Shown in pieces: positions 16,937-25,523 of a DNA stretch of 64,000 nucleotides. The first letter of the stretch is position 1. Each line of letters starts with the position of its first letter. The position numbers were made by a program, and so were the translations under genes. The notes under the pieces were generated by a model, which was given only the letters and a program-made list of their open reading frames with translations, was not told where the DNA came from and searched no databases. The DNA comes from Kushneria pakistanensis (lineage in GTDB: Bacteria > Pseudomonadota > Gammaproteobacteria > Pseudomonadales > Halomonadaceae): assembly GCF_014652795.1 (NCBI RefSeq), contig NZ_BMZM01000002.1, positions 622,025 to 686,024 on the forward strand. The letters are read 5' to 3'.

Positions 16937-17431
16937 ATGTCGACGCCCGTGTCTTCTGCTCAACTACCCTCGCTTCGCTGGCTCAATACGCTGGTCATTG
17001 TCACGCTGATGACGGTCACCGTGGCCATTACCTACCTGGGCTATTACTACGTCGGGGCCGGCAACAGTTCGCAGGTGACCTGGTTTGCGCCCGAGCTTGC
17101 CTGCGAGCCACTGGACGAGCGTTGCTTCACCGCGCTGGGGCGCTTTGGCGATATGCACACGCAGTGGGATTATCAGAAAGGGCAACTGAGCGTGGACATG
17201 GTGCTGGGCGGTCTTGGCGCAAGCCAGGTCAGGGCGCAGCTTGAAGAGACCGGTACCCGTCGAGGAGATGCAGACATGGCGCTGACACCTGTGGCGCCCG
17301 GTCATTACCGCGGGACATTTGATCTTCCGGTGTGTGAGGGCGCAATCCATCGCGTGCGGGGCAGTCTTGTGGTGACAACAGACCGGGGCGTGCTGGGCAG
17401 CTGGTACGATCTGGCGCTACCGTGTCGTTAA
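16937..17431 (+). CDS. Membrane-anchored hypothetical protein (FixH-like layout)
   Basis: A 164-residue protein with one N-terminal membrane segment (about 18-41, ending LGYYYVGAG) and an extracytoplasmic domain. Cysteines in LACEPLDERCF, LPVCEGA and the C-terminal LPCR could pair. The beta-rich tail with APGHYRGTFDLP and GVLGSWYDLAL recalls FixH/YtkA-like domains, but I cannot assign a family. The ATG at 16937 has no visible Shine-Dalgarno. It lies 93 bases from the Fur-like palindrome and is flanked by non-coding sequence on both sides. Confidence 0.65.
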   Translation: MSTPVSSAQLPSLRWLNTLVIVTLMTVTVAITYLGYYYVGAGNSSQVTWFAPELACEPLDERCFTALGRFGDMHTQWDYQKGQLSVDMVLGGLGASQVRAQLEETGTRRGDADMALTPVAPGHYRGTFDLPVCEGAIHRVRGSLVVTTDRGVLGSWYDLALPCR

Positions 17432-17807
17432 TGCACAACGGAGCGGGTGCTGAAACATGAATTTCCCTATTAATTATCCACACGACGTTGGGAATTTTTG
17501 CTTGACAGAAAGCAAAGCACCACAAAGTGGGTTTTCTGACGGCCGTTGGTCATGTTTTTCTAAATAATGATCAGAAACAGAGAGTTATACGTTCTACGAC
17601 ATTTTTCTTTGCCAGATGGGCTGTGAGCATAACAGCGTGGTGCGACATTTATGCACAGGCTGTAGGCAGGGGATAAAACAGTACCTCACAACCTTATCCA
17701 CAAGCCCTTTCGGCAAGGTTATCCACCGGCTGTTAGAGTCCGTCAGACATTAAAAAGCCACCGGGCGATCAGGCCCGGTGGTTGATCAACCCTGCCATGT
17801 TCCAGCG
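17432..17807. promoter_or_regulatory. DnaA-box cluster between convergent genes
   Basis: This 376-base gap lies between two 3' ends, so promoters are not expected. It carries perfect DnaA boxes TTATCCACA at 17474-17482 and 17694-17702, plus one-mismatch boxes TTATGCACA (17649-17657) and TTATCCACC (17719-17727), all in the same orientation. The stretch 17530-17620 is visibly AT-rich against the GC-rich surroundings. The last two boxes are 25 bp apart. No dnaA, dnaN or gidA gene is near, so it is more like a titration or DARS-type site than oriC. The motifs are seen; the role is inference. Confidence 0.45.
17752..17781 (-). terminator. Intrinsic terminator of the FKBP gene
   Basis: CCACCGGGC (17758-17766) and GCCCGGTGG (17773-17781) form a perfect 9-bp stem, followed on the minus strand by CTTTTTA. 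It lies 27 bases past the FKBP stop codon. Confidence 0.85.
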
Positions 17808-18662
17808 TTAGCTGGCCGGCTGGGTCTCGGGATTGCTGGCCGGAGCGGCGTTGGTATCACCGCCTTCAGCGTTGATGGCATCATCGCCTACGCCAAGCAG
17901 TTCCACCTTGAAGATCAGGGTCTGATTCGGGGCGATCGGGCCGGTACCGGCTTCACCGTAGGCCAGATCAGAAGGGACGTAGATTTCCCACTTGTCACCC
18001 GGATGCATCATCTTCAACGCTTCCTGCCAGCCAGGAATCACCTGATTGACCTGGAAGGTGACCGGCTCGCCACGCTCATAGGAGCTGTCAAAGACTTCAC
18101 CATCAATGGTGCGGCCTTCGTAGTTGACGCGGACCTGATCCTCATCACCGGGCTGTGCGCCACTTTCATCACCGGCTTCCATGACGCGGTACTGCAGACC
18201 TGAATCGGTGGTCTCCACGCCATCCTTGGCAGCATTTTCTGTCAGAAACTGCTGGCCGGCCTGAGCATTTTCCTCGGCTGCCTGCTGCATCTGCTGCTGC
18301 TGCTCGGCAATCATCTGCTGCTGATACTGCTGCAGGGCATCGCCAATCTGTTGATCGTTCAGGCGAATATCACTGCCGTCGTAGACGTCCTTGATACCAC
18401 TGGTGAAGTGATCAACATCCAGATCCTCCATGTCTTCATGAAGATTGCGGGCAAGCGTCACACCCACGGCATAGGCCAGACGCGCCTGATCGGACTCGAA
18501 GTCGTCCTGCTGCTGGGCGCCTGTATTGTTGCCGGTCTGCTGGGCCTGCTCCTGCTGCGTGGCCTGGTCATCGGCGCTGTTGTCCTGGCTGTCGTCGGCA
18601 TCGGAACAGCCGGTCAGTACGATCAGCGTGCTCAGAGTGACCGCGCTCAACAGTTTATTCAT
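17808..18662 (-). CDS. FKBP-type peptidyl-prolyl isomerase lipoprotein (FkpA/Mip-like)
   Basis: Envelope proline isomerase and chaperone of 284 residues. The start at 18662 has AGGAGC upstream and gives a lipoprotein signal with lipobox LTGC. A low-complexity Asp/Gln-rich linker (to about residue 55) is followed by the alpha-helical dimerisation domain (RLAYAVGVTLARNL), a Gln-rich helix, and the FKBP core (DQVRVNYEGRTIDGEVFDSSYERG, GDKWEIYVPSDLAYGEAG, LIFKVELLGV). The acidic mature sequence suits high salt. It is monocistronic with its own terminator. Confidence 0.92.
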   Translation of the reverse strand: MNKLLSAVTLSTLIVLTGCSDADDSQDNSADDQATQQEQAQQTGNNTGAQQQDDFESDQARLAYAVGVTLARNLHEDMEDLDVDHFTSGIKDVYDGSDIRLNDQQIGDALQQYQQQMIAEQQQQMQQAAEENAQAGQQFLTENAAKDGVETTDSGLQYRVMEAGDESGAQPGDEDQVRVNYEGRTIDGEVFDSSYERGEPVTFQVNQVIPGWQEALKMMHPGDKWEIYVPSDLAYGEAGTGPIAPNQTLIFKVELLGVGDDAINAEGGDTNAAPASNPETQPAS

Positions 18663-18764
18663 GAAAGCTCCTTGTACATGGTCATCAAGGGATGTTGGAC
18701 AACATCCCGTGAAAAAAATCACGCCAATCCCCGAAGGAATTCAGGCTGTCTTTCAACAGACATA

Positions 18765-19277
18765 TCAGCACGATGGGGGCGCCATATTCTCACTTTCAAG
18801 TCGCAGATGGGAAATCAGGTATTGATGACCGGTGGAAAGTGCTCCCGTTATCGGGTGCAAAAGCTTCTCGTCGGGCGGCTCGGGGACTGACATCAGAGAG
18901 GACGAAAGCGCCTCGAGCCGACGCAGGGCTTCGCGCTCTCCCAGCAGTTCGGCCTGCTTGATGTGCGTGCGCATCTGTTCGAGTTCGGGTTGGCCCACGG
19001 CCTGTGGCTTGAGATCGCGCCGCAGCTGACGCAGCGTCTGCGTATAGTGCTGCTGCCACTGGCGAATGGGGCTCAACTGCTTGTCGGCTTCAGCGTCCGG
19101 TGCCCGGCCATGAGCCAGCAGCCAGAGCCCCCACAGCAGCTCGCAGACATCAAGGCCTGCCTCATCCTGGAGTTGCAGCAGGGCCTCCTGTACACCCGGA
19201 CGGGCATAAAGCGCCAGCGCCCAGGGCCAAAGCGGCGTGAGATTTCGGTTAGAATGGGAACCCATTGACTTGTTCAT
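18765..19277 (-). CDS. TIGR02444 family protein
   Basis: A 170-residue, probably cytoplasmic, helix-rich protein. The N-terminal PLWPWALALYARPGVQEALL and VCELLWGLWLLAHGR match the uncharacterised TIGR02444/DUF2390 family found in Pseudomonas and relatives. No catalytic motif is visible. It diverges from the ABC-F gene with only 39 bases between the start codons; this adjacency is also known in pseudomonads. The function is unknown. Confidence 0.82.
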   Translation of the reverse strand: MNKSMGSHSNRNLTPLWPWALALYARPGVQEALLQLQDEAGLDVCELLWGLWLLAHGRAPDAEADKQLSPIRQWQQHYTQTLRQLRRDLKPQAVGQPELEQMRTHIKQAELLGEREALRRLEALSSSLMSVPEPPDEKLLHPITGALSTGHQYLISHLRLESENMAPPSC

Positions 19278-19316
19278 TCGACCACTTCATCGGCAACCGG
19301 CCGGACAGGATACTGC

Positions 19317-21233
19317 ATGATCGCATTTCGCCAGCTTGAGCTCCAACGCGGCGGTGTCCCGCTGATCGAGTCCGCAGACTTCATGCTCTCGATGGGGCAC
19401 CACGCCGGCATCGTGGGGGCCAACGGCACGGGTAAATCGAGCCTTTTCCAGCTGATTCTGGGGCAGTTGACGCCCGAGCGCGGTGAGGTGGCGCTCAATG
19501 GCGGCGTGCGCATTGCCCACATGAGCCAGGAGATCGTGACGCTCTCGCGCAGTCTGACCGACTTCGTGCTGGATGGCGATCACGCCCTGCGCGAGACGCA
19601 GGCCGCGCTGGACGCCGCTCGCGAAGCCGGTGAACACCAGCGGGAGGCCGAGCTGCATGGCACGATCGAGTCGCTGGATGGCTATACGGCCCGCGCCCGG
19701 GCCGAGCAACTGCTGGTCGGGCTCGGCTTTGCCCAGCGCGACCTTGGCCGTCCGCTGTCGGATTTCTCCGGCGGTTGGCGCATGCGCGCCAACCTGGCGC
19801 AGACGCTGTTCAAGCCCTCGGATCTGATGCTGCTTGATGAGCCGACCAACCACCTGGATCTGGACGCACTGTTGTGGCTCGAGCAGTGGCTGGTGCGCTA
19901 CCCCGGCACACTTTTGCTGATTTCACACGACCGCGACTTTCTCGATGCGGTATGCGATCACATCGTTCATTTCGATCAGCGCCACGTGCAGCTCTATCGC
20001 GGCAACTTCACGACCTTTGAGCGCACCCGCGCCGAGCGTCTGGCCCAGCGCGAGGCCGAGCGAGAGAAGCAGCAGGCCCGCCGTGCCGAGATCGAGGACT
20101 TCGTGCGCCGCTTTCGCGCCAAGGCGACCAAGGCCAAACAGGCCCAGAGCCGGCTCAAGATGCTCGAGCGCATGGAAGACATTGCCCCGCTGCGCGCCGA
20201 GTCTCCCTTTCGCTTCCGGCTGCCCTGTTCCGACAAGGTGTCTCACCCGCTGCTCTCCATTGATCATGCCGCCATGGGCTACGGGGACGCGCCGATTCTT
20301 GAAAACGTGCGCCTGTCGCTGGCACCGGGCAGTCGCATCGGCCTTCTGGGCCCCAACGGCGCAGGCAAATCCACGCTCATCAAGGCGCTGACCGGCGAGC
20401 TTGCCCTGCTCAGGGGCGAGCGCACCGAAGGCGAGCATCTCGCCGTGGGCTACTTTGCCCAGCATCAGCTGGACGCGCTGGATTTGAACGCCAGTGCCTT
20501 CACCCATGTGCAGCGCATGTCGCCGCAGGCTTCCGAGCAGGTGATTCGCGACTTTCTGGGCGGCTTCGGCTTTCGCGGCGACGAGGCCTTCGAGGTGATT
20601 ACCCGCTTCTCCGGGGGGGAAAAGGCGCGCCTGGCGCTGGCTCTGATTGCCTGGCAAAAGCCCAATCTGCTGCTGCTCGATGAGCCGACCAACCACCTTG
20701 ATCTGGATATGCGCGATGCGCTGACCGATGCGCTGGCCGCCTTTGATGGGGCGGTGCTGATTGTCTCGCACGATCGTCATCTGCTGCGTGCCAGTGTCGA
20801 TGAATTCTGGTGTGTGGCCGATGGCCGGGTTGCAGAGTTTGACGGTACGCTGGAGGACTACCGGCTGTGGCTGAAAAATCGTCTTGCCGAGACCACTCGA
20901 AGTGCCACTTCTGAAGCCGACGAAAGCGGCGCGCCGAAGGAAGACCGCAAGGCCGCTCGACGTGCCGCGGCCGAGCTTCGCGAGCAGCTCAAGCCCTTGA
21001 AGAAAAAGCGCGACGCCGCCGAACAGTCGATGGAAAAGGCCCAGAAGGCGCTGGAAGACATCGAGACGCAGCTCTCGGACCCCGCCGTTTACGGGGCCGA
21101 TCAGAAGGCGCGGCTCACCGAGCTTCTGCGCGAGCAGGGCGAATGGAAGTCACGCCTTGAAAGCGATGAGCAGGCCTGGATGGAGGCCGAAGAGGCGCTC
21201 GAGGAGATGCAGGCGCAGCTCACCGCCTCCTGA
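19317..21233 (+). CDS. yheS: ABC-F ATPase, YheS type
   Basis: Soluble ribosome-associated ABC-F protein of 638 residues with two ATPase domains and no membrane segment. Domain 1 has Walker A GANGTGKSS (about 36-44), signature FSGGWRMR and Walker B LMLLDEPTNHLDL. The linker is Arg/Gln-rich. Domain 2 has GPNGAGKST (about 345), FSGGEKARLAL and LLLLDEPTNHLD. The C-terminal charged coiled coil (about 540-638) is typical of YheS and Uup. ABC-F proteins act on stalled ribosomes; the specific role of YheS is less well defined. Confidence 0.93.
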   Translation: MIAFRQLELQRGGVPLIESADFMLSMGHHAGIVGANGTGKSSLFQLILGQLTPERGEVALNGGVRIAHMSQEIVTLSRSLTDFVLDGDHALRETQAALDAAREAGEHQREAELHGTIESLDGYTARARAEQLLVGLGFAQRDLGRPLSDFSGGWRMRANLAQTLFKPSDLMLLDEPTNHLDLDALLWLEQWLVRYPGTLLLISHDRDFLDAVCDHIVHFDQRHVQLYRGNFTTFERTRAERLAQREAEREKQQARRAEIEDFVRRFRAKATKAKQAQSRLKMLERMEDIAPLRAESPFRFRLPCSDKVSHPLLSIDHAAMGYGDAPILENVRLSLAPGSRIGLLGPNGAGKSTLIKALTGELALLRGERTEGEHLAVGYFAQHQLDALDLNASAFTHVQRMSPQASEQVIRDFLGGFGFRGDEAFEVITRFSGGEKARLALALIAWQKPNLLLLDEPTNHLDLDMRDALTDALAAFDGAVLIVSHDRHLLRASVDEFWCVADGRVAEFDGTLEDYRLWLKNRLAETTRSATSEADESGAPKEDRKAARRAAAELREQLKPLKKKRDAAEQSMEKAQKALEDIETQLSDPAVYGADQKARLTELLREQGEWKSRLESDEQAWMEAEEALEEMQAQLTAS

Positions 21234-21315
21234 CGTGTGGGTTGGTTGGCAGGTGTGAGCAGCCGTCTACACTGAAAGCGTGTCCATTGACATCGGCTGA
21301 CTTCAGGGAGGAGCA

Positions 21316-21546
21316 ATGCCTTACGACAATCGTGACGACATTCCGGACAGTGCGCGCAAGGTGCTGCCACCGCATGCGCGTACCATCTACAAGGAAGCCT
21401 TCAACAGCGCCTGGGACGAGTATGCCAGCCCCTCCGATCGTCGCGGGAACGCCTCGCGTGAAGAAACCGCCCACGCGGTCGCCTGGAAGGCGGTCGAATC
21501 GAAATACAGCAAGGGCGATGACGGCAAGTGGCATCCGAAACACTGA
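21316..21546 (+). CDS. chaB: ChaB family protein
   Basis: A 76-residue protein matching ChaB: DIPDSARKVLPPHARTIYKEAFNSAW and the C-terminal HAVAWKAVESKY. E. coli ChaB is described as a regulator of the ChaA cation antiporter, but the family is broader and often annotated without function. GGGAGGAG precedes the ATG. It lies downstream of yheS and has its own terminator; no chaA gene is near. Confidence 0.92.
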   Translation: MPYDNRDDIPDSARKVLPPHARTIYKEAFNSAWDEYASPSDRRGNASREETAHAVAWKAVESKYSKGDDGKWHPKH

Positions 21547-21569
21547 AGTATTGCCACCTGATGTGTCTG

Positions 21570-21601
21570 CGGGCCGCCACGTTGATGTAGCGGCCCGTTT
21601 T
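21570..21601 (+). terminator. Intrinsic terminator after chaB
   Basis: CGGGCCGC (21570-21577) pairs with GCGGCCCG (21590-21597), followed by TTTTG. It sits between chaB and the convergent SDR gene. Confidence 0.8.
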
Positions 21602-21624
21602 GTGTCCGGCTGCCCCGAGGCGCG

Positions 21625-22398
21625 CTACTCGGCGTAGATCATCTTTCGGGTCATGCCGCCATCGACAGGGAAGTGCTGGCCGGTAATGAAGCCGGCTTCC
21701 GGACCTGCCAGAAAGGCGACCAGCGCGGCGATGTCATCAGGGTGACCGACGCGGCCGACCGGATGCTGTTGACGGTCGGTGTCGCTGTGAGACGGCGCCT
21801 CGCGATCGGCAGCCTTTTGATGCTCGCCGGTTTCAATCCAGCCGGGGCAGATGGCGTTGACCCGAATGTCGGGGCCAAGGCTTGTCGCCATGGCATGGGT
21901 CAGCGCCAGCAACCCACCCTTGCTGGCCGCGTAGCCCTCGCTTTCGGGCTCGGACTGCAGGGCTCGGGTCGAGGCCATGTGAATGATGCTGCCCTGGTGT
22001 TGACGCAGCAGGGGAATCGCCGCGCGCGAGCAGAGAAAGGCGCCAGTGAGATGGTTGTCCAGCCAGTGATGCCAGCGCTCAAGCGACAGCGACTCCAGCG
22101 GACCGCAGTACGGATCGGCCGGGCCTGCGTTATTGACCAGCAGATCCAGCCGGCCCTGCCAGCCTTCCAGCTGCTCGAAGGCCTCATTGACCGCTGCTTC
22201 GTCACTGACGCTGGCAGTGATGGCCAGAAGCTGTGCTTCGTCATGACGCTCGCGCATTTCCTGCACGGCATCATCATCGATATCCATGATGGCCACGCGC
22301 CAGCCGCGGGCGATGAGATAGTCGGTAATACCGCGCCCGATGCCCTGCGCACCGCCGGTGATCAGCGCCACGCGCGTATCGGATGAAGATGGGCTCAT
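21625..22398 (-). CDS. SDR family oxidoreductase
   Basis: NAD(P)-dependent short-chain dehydrogenase of 257 residues. The nucleotide loop is TGGAQGIG (about 15-22), the structural motif is NNAG, and the catalytic pair is YAASK. An Asp at the end of beta 2 (IMDIDDD) suggests preference for NAD over NADP. It resembles 3-oxoacyl-ACP reductase-like enzymes, but the substrate is unknown and no fatty-acid genes are adjacent. It lies 33 bases upstream... in order of transcription it follows dtd on the same strand. Confidence 0.88.
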   Translation of the reverse strand: MSPSSSDTRVALITGGAQGIGRGITDYLIARGWRVAIMDIDDDAVQEMRERHDEAQLLAITASVSDEAAVNEAFEQLEGWQGRLDLLVNNAGPADPYCGPLESLSLERWHHWLDNHLTGAFLCSRAAIPLLRQHQGSIIHMASTRALQSEPESEGYAASKGGLLALTHAMATSLGPDIRVNAICPGWIETGEHQKAADREAPSHSDTDRQQHPVGRVGHPDDIAALVAFLAGPEAGFITGQHFPVDGGMTRKMIYAE

Positions 22399-22430
22399 GG
22401 TGTGTCGCCTGTTCGAGAGGGTGAGGGTGG

Positions 22431-22868
22431 TCAGCTTTCCAATATGAAAGTGACAGGGCCATCGTTGATCAGCGAGACCTGCATGTCGGCACCAAAGCGC
22501 CCGATCTCGACAATCGGGTGCGCCCTGCGGGCAGACTCGACCAGATGGTTGAACAGCCGCTCACCGTCGGCCGGTGTCGCGCCGCTGGAAAACCCCGGGC
22601 GCAGTCCCTTGCGGGTATCGGCCACCAGGGTGAACTGGGAGACCAGTAAAAGCCCGCCCTGGGTGGTTGAAAGCCCCAGGTTCATGCGGCCCTGGTCATC
22701 ACTGAAAATGCGGTAGTTGAGCATCTTGTGCAGCAGTTTTTCGGCGCGCTCGGGCGTGTCGTCACGTTCAACGCCTATCAGGGCCAGAAGGCCGCCTTCG
22801 ATGGCGCCGATGCGCTCGCCATCAACATGAACGCTTGCCAGGCTGACGCGCTGAATCAGGGCCCGCAT
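22431..22868 (-). CDS. dtd: D-aminoacyl-tRNA deacylase
   Basis: Homodimeric proofreading enzyme of 145 residues that removes D-amino acids from tRNA. Family motifs are [13 protein letters not shown] at the N-terminus, LLLVSQFTL in the middle and [10 protein letters not shown] at the end, which holds the Gly-cisPro pair. The length is typical. It is transcribed just before the SDR gene with a 32-base gap. Confidence 0.96.
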   Translation of the reverse strand: MRALIQRVSLASVHVDGERIGAIEGGLLALIGVERDDTPERAEKLLHKMLNYRIFSDDQGRMNLGLSTTQGGLLLVSQFTLVADTRKGLRPGFSSGATPADGERLFNHLVESARRAHPIVEIGRFGADMQVSLINDGPVTFILES

Positions 22869-22922
22869 GGTTTCTCCGTGGTGAACATCGTTCTATTGAT
22901 CAGGGGCGTGTAGCGCCTTCGG

Positions 22923-23777
22923 CTACCAGGTACGACAGAGCATCAGATCGCCGCGGGTTTCGGTGAGCAGGCGCTCCAGCAGGCTGTCAGTGGCGCGGCC
23001 GATGCCGACGCGGATATGGCTGCCCAGCGCCAGAAGATCGGGCGGCTGCTGGCACAGACGATCCAGCAGCACCTGGGAGGGATCGCCCTGCTGCAGGACC
23101 AGTTCCAGATCGGGTCTGGCATGCAGATCGCTCATCAACCGCTCGGTCTCAAGCTCAAGCTGCTGGCGCAGGCGCTGGCGTTCCAGATCGCGCCAGTGCT
23201 GATAGTTGGTGCCTTCGCAAAGCTCCATCGCCACCGGCATGTCCCAAGCGTGCAATAGCGTCAGGCGCACGTTGGGAAAGCGCGTCAGCACTTCCTTGAG
23301 GGTGTGGCGCGAGGCCAGCGAGAAGTCCACGGGGACCAGGATGTCCTGCCAGTCCGGCTCGCCGTCATGGGGGATGCTGACGACCGGACAGGGCGCCCGA
23401 CGCATGACGCGCGACAATGTCGTGCCGCCGATCAGATCCGGCTGCCCCTGCTTGCGGTGGGTGCCCATGACGATCATCGAAGCGCTGCGCTCATAGGCCT
23501 CGCGGATGATTTCGGCATAGGGCACGCCGCTGACAATGTGAATCTCGGTGGCCGGGCGCGTCAGCTCATGGTGCTCGCACAGCGCGTTCAGCGTGCGATC
23601 GATCTCTTCCTCGATGGCATGGACCAGCGCCGGGAAGGTGTGCTCAGGCAGATAGGGGTCCACCACATGCAGGATATCCAGCCGCGACTGACTGCGCTGC
23701 GACAGGTGCAGCGCCCGTACCAGGGCTGCCTGACATTCATGGGAGAGATCAGTGGCCAGTAGCAGCGTCGTATTCAT
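22923..23777 (-). CDS. Tandem-domain universal stress protein
   Basis: A cytoplasmic protein of 284 residues with two UspA domains. Domain 1 begins TTLLLATDLS and carries the ATP-type loop MGTHRKQGQPDLIGGTTLS. Domain 2 begins DILVPVDFS and ends with LGSHIRVGIGRATDSLLERLL. Both loops keep the glycine spacing of ATP-binding UspA proteins such as UspE and MJ0577. The start at 23777 has AGGAT upstream; the frame extends to 23876 but would overlap thiD. It lies downstream of thiD. Confidence 0.9.
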   Translation of the reverse strand: MNTTLLLATDLSHECQAALVRALHLSQRSQSRLDILHVVDPYLPEHTFPALVHAIEEEIDRTLNALCEHHELTRPATEIHIVSGVPYAEIIREAYERSASMIVMGTHRKQGQPDLIGGTTLSRVMRRAPCPVVSIPHDGEPDWQDILVPVDFSLASRHTLKEVLTRFPNVRLTLLHAWDMPVAMELCEGTNYQHWRDLERQRLRQQLELETERLMSDLHARPDLELVLQQGDPSQVLLDRLCQQPPDLLALGSHIRVGIGRATDSLLERLLTETRGDLMLCRTW

Positions 23778-23869
23778 GGCTGAATCCTTGCCCGGTGATT
23801 GGGGGCGCTTGCAGATGTCGGTAATGGCAGGAGCACCGCTGAAATGATAGTGGTTGCCTGGCCCCACAG

Positions 23870-24670
23870 CTACCACCAGGCATGAAAGTGATGCACCGGC
23901 CCCTGGCCCTTGCCGATATCCAGGCGCTCTGCCGCCGTCAATGCCTGTGTCATGTACGTCTTGGCCTGCCGGATCGCCTCGATTGGCGTGTCATGTCGGG
24001 GTAGCAGTGCCGCAATGGCAGAGGCCAGCGTGCATCCCGAGCCATGTAGTGCGCGTGTTTCGATACGCGGCGCTTCCAGCCAGTGGTTGCCCTGGGGGGT
24101 GTGTACCAGATCATTGCTGGTCTCGCCATGCAGGTAGCCGCCCTTGAGCACCACGGTATCCGCGCCCAGCACGCTCAGCCCTGGCAGGAGGGCGGCCATT
24201 TCCTCATGACTGGCCGGAATGTCGGACTCCAGCAGGACCGCTGCTTCCGGCAGATTGGGCGTGATGACATCGGCAATGGGTATCAGCACATCTCGTACGG
24301 CGTGAAAGCCTTCACGGTCCACCAGCATGTCGCCGCTCTTGGCCACCATGACCGGGTCCAGCACTACATGGGCCGGCCGGTAGCGCTCGATGAACTCCCG
24401 AATCAGACGGGCCGTGGTGAGATCACTCACCATGCCGATCTTGACGCAGTCGATGTCGATATCCTCGAACACGGCGTCCAGCTGGGCGCGAATCACGTTC
24501 TCGGGCAGCGGCAGGACGCTGCGCACGCCGCAGGTGTTCTGGGCGACCACGGCGGTCAGCACGCTGGTGGCGTAGGCGCCCAGGGCGCTGGCGGTCTTGA
24601 GGTCAGCGGATTGTCCGGCACCTCCGCTGGGGTCGGTGCCGGCAATGCAGAGAAAGCGAGTCGCGCGCAT
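23870..24670 (-). CDS. thiD: Hydroxymethylpyrimidine (phospho)kinase ThiD
   Basis: Phosphorylates HMP and HMP-phosphate for thiamine synthesis. It has 266 residues from the ATG at 24670, preceded by AGGA; an ATG at 24697 would add nine. Motifs are GTDPSGGAGQSADLKT (substrate and phosphate loop), VLDPVMVAKSGD, VLKGGY and the anion hole HGSGCTLASAIAALL. It is separate from the thiSG cluster 8 kb away. A GC-rich hairpin lies in its leader (24702-24721). Confidence 0.95.
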   Translation of the reverse strand: MRATRFLCIAGTDPSGGAGQSADLKTASALGAYATSVLTAVVAQNTCGVRSVLPLPENVIRAQLDAVFEDIDIDCVKIGMVSDLTTARLIREFIERYRPAHVVLDPVMVAKSGDMLVDREGFHAVRDVLIPIADVITPNLPEAAVLLESDIPASHEEMAALLPGLSVLGADTVVLKGGYLHGETSNDLVHTPQGNHWLEAPRIETRALHGSGCTLASAIAALLPRHDTPIEAIRQAKTYMTQALTAAERLDIGKGQGPVHHFHAWW

Positions 24671-25014
24671 GTCATGTCCTGGTATTGAAAACGTCATGTG
24701 ACAGGGCCGACGACGGCCCTGACATCGACCGATTCAGGAAAACCTAAACTAAAGTCTAATGCCGTCGGGCGATATTTTCGTTGGATACACGAAGGCTACA
24801 GGGGGAGCATGCCAAAATCGATATCAAAAAAGCCGATGACGGTATTGGTAAAATCATGCATCGGCTTCTAATGTAACGATGGCGATCTCGAGGCAGACCT
24901 GACCTTCCGCAATCGAGAATTTCCTGTCATCCGGGCGTGGTTTCCGGATGGTCGAATAACGAAAGTTCCAGTCGATGCAATGTCGCTGGAGCAGACCGCG
25001 ATGAGTGAGCGTCC
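24671..25014. other. Intergenic region between thiD and the nuo operon
   Basis: This 344-base gap must hold the divergent thiD and nuo promoters. Visible structure: hairpin CAGGGCCG/CGGCCCTG at 24702-24721 in the thiD leader, a 9-bp stem at 24830-24867, and a 7-bp pair CATCCGG/CCGGATG near 24930-24950. An AT-rich stretch at 24740-24790 is a plausible promoter zone but no hexamer pair with good spacing stands out. I find no ORF with a ribosome-binding site. Confidence 0.5.
24825..24867 (-). terminator. Minus-strand terminator-like hairpin upstream of nuoA
   Basis: AAGCCGATG (24830-24838) pairs perfectly with CATCGGCTT (24859-24867). Read on the minus strand the stem is followed by TTTTTT. No annotated minus-strand gene ends here, because thiD begins 155 bases further on. 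It may end an unannotated short transcript, block antisense transcription, or act only as a leader hairpin on the plus strand. Confidence 0.5.
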
Positions 25015-25449
25015 ATGGATCTGGCAACGCAGCTGGCCCAAAACTGGTCAGTCGGTGTTTTCATTGTCGCCGTACTGGCTTTGTGTACCTTCATGGTCAC
25101 CGCCTCCGCATTGCTTGGCGGACGTGCCTGGGGACACAACAAGGAAACGCCCTACGAGTCCGGTATCGTGCCGGCCGGTAGTGCCCATCAGCGTTTCTCG
25201 GTCAAGTTCTACATGGTGGCCATGCTCTTCGTCATCTTCGATGTGGAAGCCCTCTATCTTTTCGGCTGGGCCATCTCCATTCGCGAGACCGGCTGGACCG
25301 GCCTGATTGGCGCCAGTGTTTTTATCTTCATTCTGCTGGCCGGTCTGATCTATGACAGCCGGGTTGGCGCGCTGGACTGGGTACCGAAAAGGCGTGTACA
25401 GCCGGATCGTGTTCACCAGCCCGCCCAGCGTGACCATACCGACGACTGA
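25015..25449 (+). CDS. nuoA: NADH-quinone oxidoreductase subunit A
   Basis: Membrane subunit of complex I, 144 residues with three transmembrane helices. The conserved segment NKETPYESGIVPAGSAHQRFSVKFYMVAMLFVIFD includes the acidic residues near the quinone region (FDVEALYLF). It is the first gene of a 13-gene nuo operon on the plus strand. Its charged C-terminal tail (about residues 120-144) is not conserved. Confidence 0.96.
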   Translation: MDLATQLAQNWSVGVFIVAVLALCTFMVTASALLGGRAWGHNKETPYESGIVPAGSAHQRFSVKFYMVAMLFVIFDVEALYLFGWAISIRETGWTGLIGASVFIFILLAGLIYDSRVGALDWVPKRRVQPDRVHQPAQRDHTDD

Positions 25450-25523
25450 GTACTGGCCGAACATGCCAGCCGCCTGAACAAGGCTTCAGTATCGATCAAT
25501 GACGTTTTTCGGGAGGACCCTGG

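Noticed and set aside
17474-17727. Chromosomal oriC
   Set aside because: DnaA boxes and an AT-rich stretch are present, but no dnaA, dnaN, recF, gyrB, rpmH, rnpA or mnmEG gene is near. A titration or regulatory locus fits better.
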